From Laccaria trichodermophora (lineage: Eukaryota > Basidiomycota > Agaricomycetes > Agaricales > Hydnangiaceae), in the NCBI GenBank assembly GCA_018417955.1, contig JACTVC010000024.1, positions 124,001 to 188,000 on the forward strand: a DNA stretch of 64,000 nt, written 5' to 3'. How positions within the stretch are numbered: the stretch's first letter is position 1; each line of letters opens with the position of its first letter. The position numbers and the translations under genes were made by a program. The notes under the pieces are model-generated. The model did not search any database and had not been told where the DNA came from. It was given only the letters and a program-made list of their open reading frames with translations. Positions 1 to 11,953 of this stretch are shown here, piece after piece.

Positions 1-1792
1 CTTGGGTTATGTGAAGACCGCAACTGCCCTCTGAAGTATCAAGCTAGATCCCTTGTATATTGAAAGAAATTTCAGGCAGTCATGAACAAAAAAAAAAGAT
101 TTTTGACACTTTTAACTGCCAAAACATGAGGCTCAGGCATGGATTTATTTATTACATAGAACAGGGACATAATTCCAGGTCTGTCAGGGTCATACTATGA
201 TTAGGATAGGATCAGTGTTTTTCCTGTCCAGTTGCACCAGGCCTTTCAGATCAGCCAACTAAGTACTGTCTGCTCATCTGTGCTTTAAAACAGGCTCAAC
301 AAGATTTTTTTTTTGATGTAAGATACAGGTAGTAATGGTATGACATGTTAAGAGACCCATGTTACACCACATGCCCTTTCATAATAGGGGATGTACAGTA
401 AGGTAACCCTCTCACCATTGTCATTGACAATGGTCAAGAGTATCGTCCCCTAATCAGCATGTTAGTGGGAAAAAGGAAGTACAAAGGGGATTGCTCACGT
501 CTGGCAACCTGCTGATGGAGTCTATGCTTGCAAACTTGAGGTCACCACTACACATATTATACCAGACATGGGTTCCTTTCTGACAAATCTTCAGCCAGTT
601 ACAACCAATGGAGATGTACAGAACATATGGGGTAGGGGCTGGGTGGAGGGATACCCAACAGACTCCAGATTGTCATAGGGGTGAAGTTATTCATGTTGCA
701 GATGAGGGGGTGGAGGAAGATGGGTTCTTGCAATGTGAGAGGGTTTTTAAAGGGGAAACACACATGTTTTCAGGTTAAATTACAACAAATGTGGAATCAA
801 AATTTAACATAGTTATTTACTGTTTATCACCTCTTTACCTGGCAACAAAAGCTGTTTGCCCCTTGTGAGAACTCATTCATACATATTTACAATTAAGGTC
901 ATCTAGTACTGCTCAAATTCATGGGTTTGATGAGCCTGCCATCTGGCCCATGAAAGGAAACAAGAGTTCAATTGAAACATAACTCACCAGGTGAGATGGG
1001 GAGGGAGGGGAATGGGATGTCCTCCTGTATGCTCTCACTCATTTTCTGATCTGTTCAGTCTACACCACAGAGATACATGTTTGAAAACGATAAATTGAAC
1101 CAAGATATTCAGAATGGTGGGGATGTGCCACATCCTGCAGGTGGACAAAAAAGGGAATTTCCCTTATTTGGTAAGACATAGTAAGATTCTTTTCCTCCTC
1201 TAGACCCATTCAACTATAAAAGAAGATAAGCTGACAAATAGGCTCTTTATTTGGTAACCTCAATCCCTCTGTTCTTCACTCTATAACACTCTGCATGTCC
1301 CTCACTCCAGGTGTGTCCATTTTAAAATCCGAAAAGCAGCAATTCAACTTTTTCTGTCAAAACTGCCTCACTTGTGCTTCTTGTAATTACTATCTCATCG
1401 GTTATCCTCTTCTCCAGGGAAAAAACAGATTGTCATGAGTGTGGTAAATTTTACACTAGCACCCCAGCCCACCAAGCCATTTGTCTTCAGCTATCCCTGC
1501 TCTTGATATATCTAAAAAGTCTAAGGGTCTAGAGCAGCCTATAGGCAGGAACTTGCTAGCATACTCAAGGTCTCAGAGATACAAAGCATGCAATAAAGGC
1601 TGCTAAAACATGGCCTACTAGCTGTCTTCAGCTAACTGTGATCAACATGAAAAAATGGCTCAACAGGCAGAAATCTTCTCTGGGGACTGATATGGAGGAG
1701 GAGATGGACAAAAAGGAGAAAGAAAAGGGGGAAAGACAGATGAGAGGAAAAAGGCCATCTTCCTGCAAAAACAGAGTAAAGCCAGCTGGGTA
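1..1792. other. A+T-rich stretch, no supported gene
   Basis: I read both strands and see no open frame with recognisable protein motifs, no RNA gene and no clear terminal repeats. It is ordinary A+T-rich, CpG-poor sequence with poly-A/poly-T runs, most likely decayed repeats. Confidence 0.5.
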
Positions 1793-2290
1793 TTGACAAA
1801 CCCATTTCTCATACAGCACCTCAGCAATGCCACCATTGAATCTTTCTCAAGGCAAGCAGGTGATGTAATGGAGAATATGCACACCCTCAGCACTAATATC
1901 ATTTGCAACACCTTGTCTCCACCCACTTCCTTCTATCCCCCGGAGCCCAGCTCTGCTGGCTCCTTCAAGCTCATGCACACCTTCAACATAGACCACACCC
2001 ACAACATCACAGCGTCTCTTGACCTGGAGCAGTGTCCACACTACCCCATCTTACACTACACTGATGCAGCCTTCTGCACCACTGTCATCAAAATGATCAA
2101 GCCATTTTTTTCTTGCCTTTCTTACATCTCAAAGTTACACTACCAGGCAATACTCATCTTGCTTTTGAGCATCCCAGAGGCAATGTTATGTTTATTTTGT
2201 TTTGTTTTTCTTATTCTTCCTACCTATGTAGCACTCATTTCTGATCAAATAAGTTGTTGGTACCACCCGCCAGTTCTACTCCAGTTTTGA
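1793..2290 (+). CDS. hypothetical protein, 165 aa, doubtful
   Basis: An uninterrupted 165-codon frame. The first ~100 residues are Ser/Thr/His-rich with no recognised motif. The last ~60 are strongly hydrophobic, with a Leu/Ile/Phe/Val run around residues 125-155 that could be a membrane segment. Nothing upstream fixes the start, and an antisense frame of similar quality overlaps. Neighbours are repeats, with a small MITE 165 bp downstream. It may be a decayed coding fragment or a chance frame. I do not recognise it and give no function. Confidence 0.15.
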   Translation: MTNPFLIQHLSNATIESFSRQAGDVMENMHTLSTNIICNTLSPPTSFYPPEPSSAGSFKLMHTFNIDHTHNITASLDLEQCPHYPILHYTDAAFCTTVIKMIKPFFSCLSYISKLHYQAILILLLSIPEAMLCLFCFVFLILPTYVALISDQISCWYHPPVLLQF

Positions 2291-2454
2291 GAAATGTGCA
2301 CTATGTTGGAATTTGAGGGACACAAACTTTCAGTGGAGGGGGCCTGCTTGTGTGAGCTCAAATGATCACTATTGGTGAGTGCAGCATGATAACAATTGTA
2401 CCTTTCACACCCATACTGCAGAACAGGAAACTGCCATCACTATACACCCATCTA

Positions 2455-2701
2455 CACTGGATGCAAGCCACAATAACTTGAACTAAATTATTGTAAAGAA
2501 ATTTAAAATAAGTTTACACTAACAATTTCTGAAAAATTATAAAGTTATTGTGGTTTTTTTCTTAGAAATGCTATTGTTTGTGAAAGAAAAGCCACAATAA
2601 TTTTTCAATTTTTTAAACAATGATACTGTAAAATTATTTGAAATTTCTTTATAATTTTTCTACAATAATTTGGTGAAAGTTAATGTGCCTTGCATCCAGT
2701 G
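2455..2701. mobile_element. 247-bp MITE with 13-bp perfect TIRs
   Basis: The ends are perfect inverted repeats: CACTGGATGCAAG at 2455-2467 and CTTGCATCCAGTG at 2689-2701. They are flanked by a direct repeat CTA (2452-2454 and 2702-2704). The inside is A+T-rich and largely self-complementary (AAATTATTGTAAAGAAATTT on the left against AAATTTCTTTATAATTTTTC on the right), so the element can fold on itself. A 3-bp duplication suggests a PIF/Harbinger-like source, or a TA-type insertion with a chance C. No coding capacity. Confidence 0.7.
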
Positions 2702-3294
2702 CTATGAATTGTCAGTGACAGCCTCAGGAGGCCAATCAATTGAGGATTGCCATTCTTGGCCTGAACTTAGTGTGTACCTGACAAGATACATTATGGCTTG
2801 TTCTTTTCAAAACATGGCCTGCTGTTTTTACAATAAACACCTATCTTTGCCATATTTGAATTGTCTGGATGGCTGATGTGCCAGCAAACCATTGAAAAGG
2901 CACATGCCTAAACTGAGGTTGACAGTGATTGATGATTTTTTAAGGACTTCACAAAGGTTTTTTTTTTAAGGAGGATCATGACTTCACTGATGTGGACATC
3001 CCCAATATTCTTAAATTTGCTGAGGCCCTATCTCCAAAATGTAAACCTTGAGGTCTACACCAACAAAACATCCACCAAGTTTCATATATTATTGCTAAAC
3101 ATCCTTCACAAGTTTAAAGTGACATTAAAGAAACTAACAACTGGCCAAATACACTGCAAACATCTGTTGATAAGTTTCATGGTTTTTTTGATGACTTACT
3201 GAACTTTCCCCTGCAAAGTACACCTCCTTTCTGCTGCTGTAGTAAATTGTTTTCAGACTATTCTGTAAAACATGTTGTCAATGTGTTTGTTAAA

Positions 3295-3775
3295 TTACTT
3301 GTCACATGGTTGAAATGCATCAGTGCATAAGTTGCATGTATGGCCTGCTTGGTATGCAGAACTCTTGAAAATAATGGTAGGTGGTGTTGATGTTCCATCT
3401 GCACAGATGGTAACAATTACAGTGGTATTTTCTTGAGTACCAGCCTTTTGCTGATACTGTTGTTCTTTCTGTGCATGTGAAGCAGTGACATGCTTGTGCT
3501 CTTGACCACAAGACTGGAATCCAATTTTATCAGCTCCAAAAGTCATCTCTGGTCTAATTTTTTATGTAGTAATCATGTTGCCTCTTCTTCTTTGTCTCTA
3601 GGGAGAAGGGGTTTAGGCTTCTCTTTAGGCTTTTCTTTAGCTCCCTAAAAACAATCTGTTTCTTATAAGCACCAAGCTGTCCCATACCACTTCTCCCCAT
3701 TTCTTTCATCAGAATCTTCTTCATAGGATCAGGGAGCAGTAGCAGAAATATCAATGGGCCTGGACACAAGGGCAT
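3295..3775 (-). pseudogene. pogo/Tigger-like DDE transposase fragment
   Basis: The minus-strand frame 3546-3295 has the pogo-family central block: a run of charged and Gln-rich residues, then TVIVTICADGTSTPPTIIFK and an alanine-tyrosine segment. This resembles the copy at 56,563-57,961, which has TTIVTICVDGTSTPPAIIFK in the same context. Continuation toward the N terminus (3775-3554) is in another frame and Lys/Arg-rich, with a stop between. No DGHNSHY catalytic segment was found downstream, so this is a truncated, frame-broken relic. Confidence 0.65.
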
Positions 3776-5108
3776 GTGGGTATGAGTCTAGGAGTATTTG
3801 TGACTGGCAACATATATTACTTACATGGCAATGGGGATGCAAGATGATTCCATGACCTCTCATTTCATTGGCAAAGGGTAATACAAGCTGGAGCTGTATT
3901 CCAATCAGTGCTGGGATATAATGTCTGATCTGTCAAAAAACTTACACTGGTATGGGTCTTGATTTCAGTAGCATAGTGACCAAAATAGTGGTTGGAGTAC
4001 ATGATGAACTTGTAAAGCCCCTTGATAACTGAAAAAATTGGGATCATTGAGAGCATATGCAGAGATATCTACCCCATCATGAGTTGATTGAGGGCAGTGC
4101 CTTTGGCACCTCTTTTTTGAGCCACCATCACCATGGCCCTATTGTGAGCTAAGTTAATTAGCAGGCTATTCTGAAGCTTTGCATCACTACTGCATGTTGG
4201 GGTTTTTTTGGATCATCAAGAAATAACTAGCAAATATAAGCACTTGATTAGTGGGAGATATTGATGGATTGGGTAAGTGGAGAGAGTTGAGGAACGTGGT
4301 CAGTGCCCTCATCCCTAAAAAATGTGTTGAACCATGGTTTTGTATGGCACTTACCACGGTGTATAAATATTCATATGGTGTTTCATCTCTACCAAAGAAA
4401 TCACACAGATGGAGCTGTGTAGAGAGTGGTACAAGTGTACTTTGATCACTTTATTGTGTGACGTGGCACATGTGTGTTGATTTCCTCCATAATCTGCATG
4501 CTGGGTTTCGATTCAAGTGACTTTGACTTATGTGACTTGATGGACAAAGGTGAGGTAGGAGATGGCGGGGCACTCATGGCAGTGAGAGGTGTGATGAGTG
4601 TAGAAGGGATGGATACATGAGGTGAGAGTGACACCCATTCGGTGATGGTGGCTGAGATTCAGGCATGTGTTCTCCAGGGTACAGTAATGAATGAGTTTCA
4701 CACTTTCTGCAATGGAACAAGAACCTTGCAAATGGCAATTTCTGTTCATCAGGATGAACCCTCAGCTGGATTGATTCTCATCACTTCCAAAAATTTCTCT
4801 ACTTCCTTGCTCCTCCTGACTTGCTCCTCTTTGAAAAATGAAATCTATGAGACATGCTGGGGTAGGTCGATATTGGGGAAAATGAGGGTTCCTTGGATAC
4901 ATCAGAGAATGATGGCATTCAGTTAAAATCAGGTGACATTGGTGAAAGTTGAACACAGCCCTACAGCAGCAGATATAAGGAGAAATGTTCCTACTTTTCA
5001 GGCAAGGCCTGCACTGCTGAGCAGCTTTAATGGCATCTCATGTCAATACTTCTTAGAAAATCTCAGCAGATGGGCTTTTGACTGGGGATCAAGCCCCATT
5101 AAGGCTCA
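3776..5108. other. A+T-rich stretch without a supported gene
   Basis: Several short frames (60-95 codons) occur on both strands, but none has a recognised motif or splice-consistent continuation. It lies between the pogo fragment and the TET/JBP-like pseudogene and is probably decayed repeat sequence. Confidence 0.4.
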
Positions 5109-5668
5109 TCATATACATTCAAGCTTGTCAAGCTTACAGAAAAGAGGCAAACCTATTGACAGCCTCTGTGATGCCTTGGTTCTCTCTGCTTCTAAGTTCT
5201 GCTCTGATAGCTGATTGAAGAAATCCGTCACAATCTGAAACCCATAGTCAACCCAATGGATGGTACCCCCAGCAGTGTAGTGTGTAAAAGAATAGTATGG
5301 TTCTCCCTGCTGGGTGGGAGTGTTGGAGTGCATGACTGCATGACAACAGATGAGGGGAGGAGAATTGTCGAGCCTGGCAGAAATTCTATCACCAGCTGAA
5401 GTTCCCAAAGAACCAAGTGGCCTCCTTTTTTAGGGTCAAAGTGGCCTAGGGAGGTGAGGGTGCAGAGGCCATAGGGCAGGTTGGCATGGTCTTTGTGGCA
5501 GTAGCAGACAGTTCTTGGGCCAAAGGTAAAGAAGCAGGTGGCAAAGAAACTGTTATTGAAGGTTTGATGGAGGGTTTTGTCATGGTCCAAAAGCTGCTGG
5601 AGGTGGTCAGTGTAATAGGAATGGAGATGTGGCACCCATGCTGCTAGGATGGCTAGAGTTTGTTATAC
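5109..5668 (-). pseudogene. TET/JBP-like 2OG-Fe(II) dioxygenase remnant
   Basis: On the minus strand the frame from ~5650 reads LAILAAWVPHLHSYYTDHL, then FGPRTVCYCHKDHANLPYG, LTSLGHFDPKKGGHLVLWEL and VIEFLPGSTILLPSS. This is the double-stranded beta-helix of the basidiomycete TET/JBP-like group (enzymes of that class oxidise 5-methylcytosine or thymine in DNA). The HxD iron ligands are visible as H-K-D. The distal part, HSNTPTQQGEPYYSFTHYTA, is in another frame (5408-5109), so a frameshift lies near 5340. A possible 36-nt intron (5669-5704) joins an upstream exon at ~5705-5870 that has stops in frame. The family is known to expand alongside KDZ transposons in fungi; this copy is dead. Confidence 0.75.
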
Positions 5669-5910
5669 CTATGGGGCAGATCATGCTGAGAGGTATGTAC
5701 TTACCTGATTGATGGCTGGCAAGTTGACCCATAGCCTCATTCCTCTGAAGGGACTCCTGGATTGGTGGGCAGTGTGGACCAAGGGGAGTTGCTGCAGAAA
5801 ATGGCTATGCCTTCTTTGTCATACTCCAAGCTGTCAAGAAGGAGGTTGGAGAGAGAAATGTCTGCAGCACAAATAACATGGCCACCCAATGACATTCTAA
5901 AAATCTATTG

Positions 5911-7220
5911 AGACTTATCAGTGCCCCCCTAATTCCTGCAGGATTCTGGTCATTCCAGCAGATTCCAGTGGATTCCAGAGAAATGAAATTTGGCAGGGAG
6001 GCCTGCTATTTTCTTCATTCCAGTGCCTTACCATTCCAGAGGAATTTCAGCATTCCGGAATTGTGACTGGAATGGTCCCTGGATTGGCAAAAATGGAATG
6101 CAACTGGAATCCAGTTTGTTTGGCACATGCCCATTGCCAAACAAACAACTGCCTGGCATGCCTGTCCAAACACAACCCTCTCTCCTCCCACCACCACCAA
6201 TGTCCCCGCTCCTTGTAAATGCATGGGAAATGAGCCCTGGTAAGGTCCAGGTGATGAAAACAGACCACAAGGGATGAGGGACGACCATGTCAACACACGA
6301 CCACCATGACCACATGCACAACCATGCCCCAGACATCAACAGATGCCCACATCAACAAATGCCAACACCAATGACCACATGCACCACCATGTCAATGGAC
6401 AACGACCACACCAACAGATGCCACGTCAACGCATGACGACATGCCCCCAATGATGGGAAACCAAGCTGCCATGTGGCAACCAAACAACGAACGATGACGA
6501 CAATGTTGTTCATCATTCACACAAAGGTGAGAGCCCCAACTCTCCTTCATCCTATCCCATCTCGCTAACAGCCACCACAACATGACATGACAACAATGAG
6601 TGCATTGTCCCTCTCCCCTTCCCTGTCCCTCCCTTCCTTTTCCTGCCCCCCTTCCTTTTCCTGGCCCCCTTCCCTGTCCCTCCCCATTTCCATGTACCCC
6701 CTTCCTTTTCCCTCTCCCCTTTCCTGTCTGTCCCTCCCCACTTCCTTGTCACTCCCCCTTTCCCCATTTCATTGTCCCTGCCCCCTTCCTTTTCCCTGCC
6801 CCCTTCCCAGTCCCTCCCTATTTCTTTGTCCCTACCCCCTTATCCCCTCTTCCTTGTCCCCTTTGATATGCACTGTATGTAGTAAAATAGATCTTATGTC
6901 ATTAATAAAATACATTAAAATTTGATCTATTGAGATGTATGACTTGACTAGATGTGAATTTGATAAGAAATTCTGAGTATTGAGGAGTTGAATCAATGCA
7001 GATTAAGTCACCTAACCTCTAGCTCAGTGCTGATCCATTCTGATTGTAGATACTCTGATCAGAGCATGTGGGGGAGGGTAAAGTACTGCTATTTATGGTG
7101 CATTGTGGTCTTATTCCACTGGATTCCGGTCCCATTCCACCAGAGTCCTATCCCATTCTACCAGATTCTGCTGGAATGACTGGAGTCCGACAGGAATAGG
7201 TAGGGCACAGTAAAGTATTG
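5911..7220 (+). mobile_element. composite non-autonomous element, ATTCC type (CE1)
   Basis: The left end has GTGCCCCCCTAATTCCTGC and the right end GGAATAGGTAGGGCACAGTA, imperfectly inverted to each other. Both ends carry arrays of GGAATCC/GGATTCC-like units. Inside, in order: a CAAACAAAC palindromic patch (~6120-6150), a CACCAC/ACGAC-rich block (~6290-6590), a polypyrimidine tract (6600-6862), then an A+T-rich tail. The tail contains, on the minus strand, a weak Pol III B-box-like GATTCAACTCC. An inverted relative lies at 54,819-56,389. Long open frames in the polypyrimidine tract are compositional and not genes. Confidence 0.65.
6600..6862. repeat. polypyrimidine tract (CCCTTCC)n
   Basis: An almost pure C/T stretch of irregular CCCTTCC and TCCCTG units, part of CE1. 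The opposite strand is purine-only. Long open frames in several phases are artefacts of the composition. Confidence 0.85.
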
Positions 7221-7497
7221 CACATATGCAGTGAGCTCTCAATTCTCACTCCCCCACCCCATCAGGCCAGGGGAGACCTGGACTGAGAGGAAAGTGAAAC
7301 CCTGAGACAAAGGCTTTGAAACTTAGAAAGTATGTCAATAGCAGTGGTCCCCATCAGGCTGCTATGATCATTGACAATTTGACGCATGAGTATCACCTAA
7401 CTCATATGCCTTTTTGCAGGCCTAATACCTTGTGTCAGAAATCTAACACCCTCCTCACTACCCGAATGAGTCTATCAGCATCCCTAAAAATCACAAG

Positions 7498-8387
7498 TTG
7501 GCTAGGGACATTATTCTGACTGAATATCCTGATCCTTGTCAGCTGGAAAACTTCCCAGCCATTCCCCCAAATCCTGATAAGATTCTGATTGTCCTGACAC
7601 CAGAGTGGGTCCTACAGGCTGACCCACAGCATCCCCAATACCTCATGGTGCATTGTGTTTCTGTGGTCTCCCCTGGACACAGGCACTATTACTGGCAGCC
7701 TGGGACCACATTAAGAGTGTCTCCCCCCAACAAAATATTGAATGAGAGGAAGCCTGCTCAGCCTCTCACTGGGGTGTCTGTGAGAAAAGCAAGTCAATAC
7801 CTTATATAACTTGTGAATCACGGGATCAGTCAGTCAAAGCAATAGCAGCTATTGACCAGCTGCTAAATCTAGTGGAATGGTGGGTAGTCCCCAAGGCCAT
7901 TGAGATGACTCAACATTACTTACCCAATCAATGGAAGGCACAGGAAAGGTATGTGGCTCTTTGATTCAAACATTAATCTATAGCTCATTTACTTTCAAGG
8001 GCTTATAACCATGTCCAGGCATGGTTAGGGGATGAATTGGCTATGTGCCCTGCCCTTGATTTCAAGGGTGCTTTCTTCACCATCCCCATCAAAGAAGGGG
8101 ATAGTGAGACTGTTCATATTGACTGGAGTGACACTATGAAAACCCTGACATGGGTTTTCACTGTGGGGGATTGGGAAGGAGCTGAAATTGTTGCACCTCA
8201 GTTAGGTATCAGGGTTCCCATAGTTGCTGGCCACTTGATGTCAAGGACAGTAGCACACTTCACCACACCCATAACATTGGGACAAAGGGTGGTTTTACAT
8301 GCTTCACTGATCAAAACCTATGGGCTCACACAAACCTTCCAACTACTATCATTTGTTAATCTTAATGTCAATTGTTCTGAAGTTTAA
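7498..8387 (+). pseudogene. second dioxygenase-fold (DSBH) protein remnant
   Basis: Exon 1 (7498 to 7948) has LIVLTPEWVLQADPQHPQ early. It has a frame break near 7810, then WWVVPKAIEMTQHYLPNQW. A 51-nt intron (7949-7999, GTATGT...TTTCAAG) joins AYNHVQAWLGDELAMCPALD. The last part has VHIDWSDTMKTLTWV, GDWEGAEIVAPQLGIRVP and RTVAHFTTP. H-I-D plus the later His and the Arg in GQRVV match the iron and oxoglutarate ligands of a 2OG-Fe(II) fold. After GQRVV the expected T-C-F-T-D continuation is one frame over, so there is a second frameshift. Related to, but distinct from, the TET/JBP-like remnant 2 kb upstream. The substrate is unknown. Confidence 0.6.
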
Positions 8388-9059
8388 TCCATTTAATCAA
8401 CTAACTAATCTTCTCTAAGTCTTATGGAAACTTCAGTGTCTCAAACTGACTTTCTTTGCCAGGCATCTGTGTCTGTTCATTAAAGACAAAAATGTATCCA
8501 TGAACATGTATGTACCTAACTCATCACTGCAATTGTCTGCTGCAGAAGGTACATCAGATCTGGATTTGTAACTTGATCCACGGAGACTAAAAAATTTGTA
8601 ATTGTAAATGTTTTGAGCCCTGTGCATGTCTGTTTGTCAAAGATGAACAGTCACTAACACATCGCCTCCCACTTGTAGTATCTTGAAGAAATTGTCATGT
8701 CATAAGCTAGCGTGTAAAATAACCCATGCATTCCTAGACAAGGACAAAGATACAACAATGCCCAACCACTAAGTCCTATGTAAAAAGTAAAATTAGGACA
8801 AACATTGCTGCACTGGCACATTGATTCAGCAGTTGTCTTTCAACGTCACCATGACTAAGTGGTTATGTTCAGTGTGAGTTTGCTGGAATACAAGATCAGA
8901 GTTGGTTCAGTGTTGTAGTCTGAGAAGTGAGGTTGGCATGGATTGGTCTGGTGAGGTAGGGAGTCACGAGGATGGATCATGACAGTGTATTCCTGAGGAC
9001 TGGAGACAGGACTAGTCCCAGGATTGATCCAAATGATAAGTAACATAACTGATGAGCAT
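8388..9059. other. no gene seen
   Basis: A+T-rich sequence after the dioxygenase remnant. Short frames on both strands lack motifs, and no terminal repeats were recognised. Confidence 0.4.
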
Positions 9060-9310
9060 GTGATTGATTTCAGGGTCCAGGGCAGACTTCCAAATATAGA
9101 AATGGGCACTTTTAAGTGGAAAATAGTAATAAAGTATAGATAAAAATAGTCATTACTGGTGACAATGTCAGGTGCTGTTTTCAGAATCCAGAGCACATCT
9201 CCAAATATAGAAGCTATGGCAATGCTTTATGAAAAATCAGAGTAACAGTTGGTGACAACATTAGTGTGCTGTTGTCAGGGTCCAGTGTGCATTTCCAAAC
9301 ATAGAAGATT
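9060..9310. repeat. degenerate ~100-bp tandem repeat, three units
   Basis: Units are marked by CAGGGTCCAGGGCAGACTTC, CAGAATCCAGAGCACATCTC and CAGGGTCCAGTGTGCATTTC, each followed by CAAATATAGAA or CAAACATAGAA (about 9070, 9180 and 9275). Spacing is roughly 100 bp and the units are diverged. No coding content. Confidence 0.6.
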
Positions 9311-9344
9311 TGGCTATACCACCTAAGTCTGTAGTTTGTGTCAG

Positions 9345-11953
9345 TTTCCCTTTTAGGGCATGCACCTTCCTTTTTTGGTCATTTTCCCACAATACAATAA
9401 TTGTAGCCCTTTCTTTTAGCTTTCTAAATATACTAAAATCATGTTATTTGGTTGTGTTTTCATGGAGAAAAACACAAAAAACAACAAAAAAAACGTGACA
9501 CTTTTGAAATTCCTTTACCTCATGTCTCCACAACAGGAGCACTTCAGAACATAATTCAAACAGATTTGGAAAGCTACAGTGCAGGGTTTGGTTTTGACCA
9601 TTTTTGGTGATTGGTCATGTGACCAACATCCCCTTACATGGACCCTGACAAATAGAATCATCTTTATCTCATTTTTTTTTCACTATTTGGTCCAACTATA
9701 TGAGATTTCCTTTTGGGGATGGACCCTAAAGTACACCCTGAAGATAGTGTCTGACAGTTTCCTGGATTCCTGAGGACTTGACAAAATTTTAACTCCAACT
9801 CAAAATTACCAAAATTATAGTGTAGTCCTGCAGGAATCCTCAAATCACCAGGAATCCTCTCAGTCCTTCAGGAATATGTGGGGGACTAAGAAGTACTGTT
9901 GTGGGCAAGTGGACCATTCCACTGCAATGATTAGTGAGCCTTGCTCTCTTGATTCTTCATACTGCCCAAGCTCTCTGACATTTCTGCATGTAGCGTGTGG
10001 TCTGGCTGTAGGCCACCATGCCACTGTCATTGAATAAGCCTGCAGAGACATCACTGGACACCATCACATCATCTCTTGGGATTGCTAGGCAGCTATTCCA
10101 TTTAACTCTTTCTCCCTAGTGGTGAGTGTCAAACCTTCCAAACCTCTAATTCAGGGCATGGCTAACAAATAGTTCCAGCATGCTGACCATGGTTTTATCA
10201 AGGTGAATTGAATCCTTGCCCTGCCTGCCAGTCGCCAAGTATCTTAGGATACTCATTATTCGATTCCAGGGTGATTCTACAACCACCCAAGCATCTTCAA
10301 CAAATGCTTGAGGGCAAGGAGCAATGGAGGATGATAGGAGTGGTTTGAAGGAAATGCTAGTCATGCATGCAGAAGTTTCTCTGGTGCAGATTGTAGGTGC
10401 ATACTCTTGTTAATTATTCTTTGAGCCACCAATTCCACCAAGTTGATCTTTCTTGTTCTTCAGAAATACTGTTGATTTCATCCTCGCCACTCAGATCATC
10501 ATCCATGATTTGTCATTGCTTGATGTTCGTTATCAGTACAATGTGACTTCCCACTCATTCTTGAAGATGAGTTAAACAACTGGCTGCTCACAGAGTAGAT
10601 GACACTGTTGGGCCTTATGCTGTGAAGCGTTCGGGTCGTAATTGCATCGTCAGTTGTTGTCACCTGCCAATTTGAATCTGGAGATCTTCTGGTAGGAAGC
10701 TGGCATCTGGGGACTTCTGCTGTCAGAAAACTCTTGTGGCCTTCATGTTGTGGTCAATCAGATGGCATCAAGGCTGCAGCTTGACTTGGGTTAGTTGTTG
10801 CTTCAATTATTTCATGAGTTTCATGCTTCAAAAATATCTATTCAAGAGAAAAACACTGTATGGTCAAGTATCTGTACTTTCATCTGTTTATTCTTGCTGC
10901 AGCTGCATCCATGAACAATGTTGATACGATGCAGGAGGTGAGTGTCATTTTGCCCAGCTACACAGTTGCTGACTTCATTGTGCTACAGGACATTTTATCC
11001 ATGTGAGGTGAATGGAGCAGAACTACTTGGATACAATGATCTGCATTCACCTCATCTTTGCTGACACCTGTGGATCAAGATGTGCCCACCAACATCTACT
11101 GCAGGGGATACAGATGGCTCAGCCATAGACTCGCAATCTGATCTAAAGGTTGGATGCAAAGGTGTGGATATTGTACAGGTATCATGAAAATTTGAGGACT
11201 GAAGGGTAGTGGAGATTGACAGAAGCATTTCACAGCCATCCATTAAACAGCCCAGACACAATAAACAGTTGGCAATGCTGGTCCCAGAGGTGACATTACC
11301 CCCAAAGATGAGTGGTCCCTACCACTTTCATCATAAAACACTGGCAACTGCCAGCACAGCAATTTGTTAATTGCCTAGGTTTCTTATGAAATGAGATAAC
11401 AAGGCAAACCTTATGAAATGTATCTCATTTCCTTCAACATATTATTTCATTTTCATTTCATTCCTGTTTCATATCCATTTCATTTCTGTTTCATATCTAT
11501 TTCTTTCCTGCCTAGCACTATTTTTCATTGCTGCCTAGGATATTTTTCATTGCTTGCCCAGGGCGATATTTTTGGTATTTCATTCCTTCCTGGGCTATTT
11601 TTCATTGCTTCCCAGGACAATATTTTTGGTGTTTCATTCCTGCCTGGGCTATTTTTCATTGGGTCCATTGCATTGTTGGAGGGTGGTCACATGACCAATT
11701 ACCAAAAATGGTTTAAAAATGAAAGTTGTACCTCTACACTGTAGCTTCCTGAATCTGTTTGAACTGTGGAGATATGAGGTAAAGGAATTTCAAAAGTGTC
11801 ACATTTTTTGTTTTGTTTTGTGTGTTTTTCTCCATGAAAACAAAACCAAACAACATGATTTCAGTATATTCAGAAAGCTCAAAAAAAGGGCTACAATTAT
11901 TGTATTGTGTGAAAAATGACCAAAAAAGGAAGGTGCATGCCCTAGGAAAGGAA
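9345..11953. mobile_element. 2.6-kb element with ~280-bp TIRs
   Basis: The left arm (9345 to ~9640) and right arm (~11,670 to 11,953) are inverted copies. The left has GGGCATGCACCTTCC, GGTCATTTTCCCACAATACA and a patch encoding TTTTCATGGAGAAAA; the right has the complements in reverse order. A single-arm relative lies at 17,585-17,880. Short internal frames (10,054-9860 and 10,364-10,146, both minus) carry no recognised motif, so the element looks non-autonomous or decayed. No flanking duplication was identified. Confidence 0.6.
11440..11665 (+). repeat. T-rich tandem repeat inside the 2.6-kb element
   Basis: Short units of TTTCATTTCTGTTTCATATC pass into ~62-bp units built on GGGCTATTTTTCATTGC and ATATTTTTGGTGTTTCATTCC, present about 2.5 times between 11,515 and 11,665. 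The open frame across it is compositional. Confidence 0.7.

Noticed and set aside
6587..6925. Long Pro/Ser/Leu-rich frames
   Set aside because: They lie in a polypyrimidine tract and are open in several phases at once; compositional artefact.
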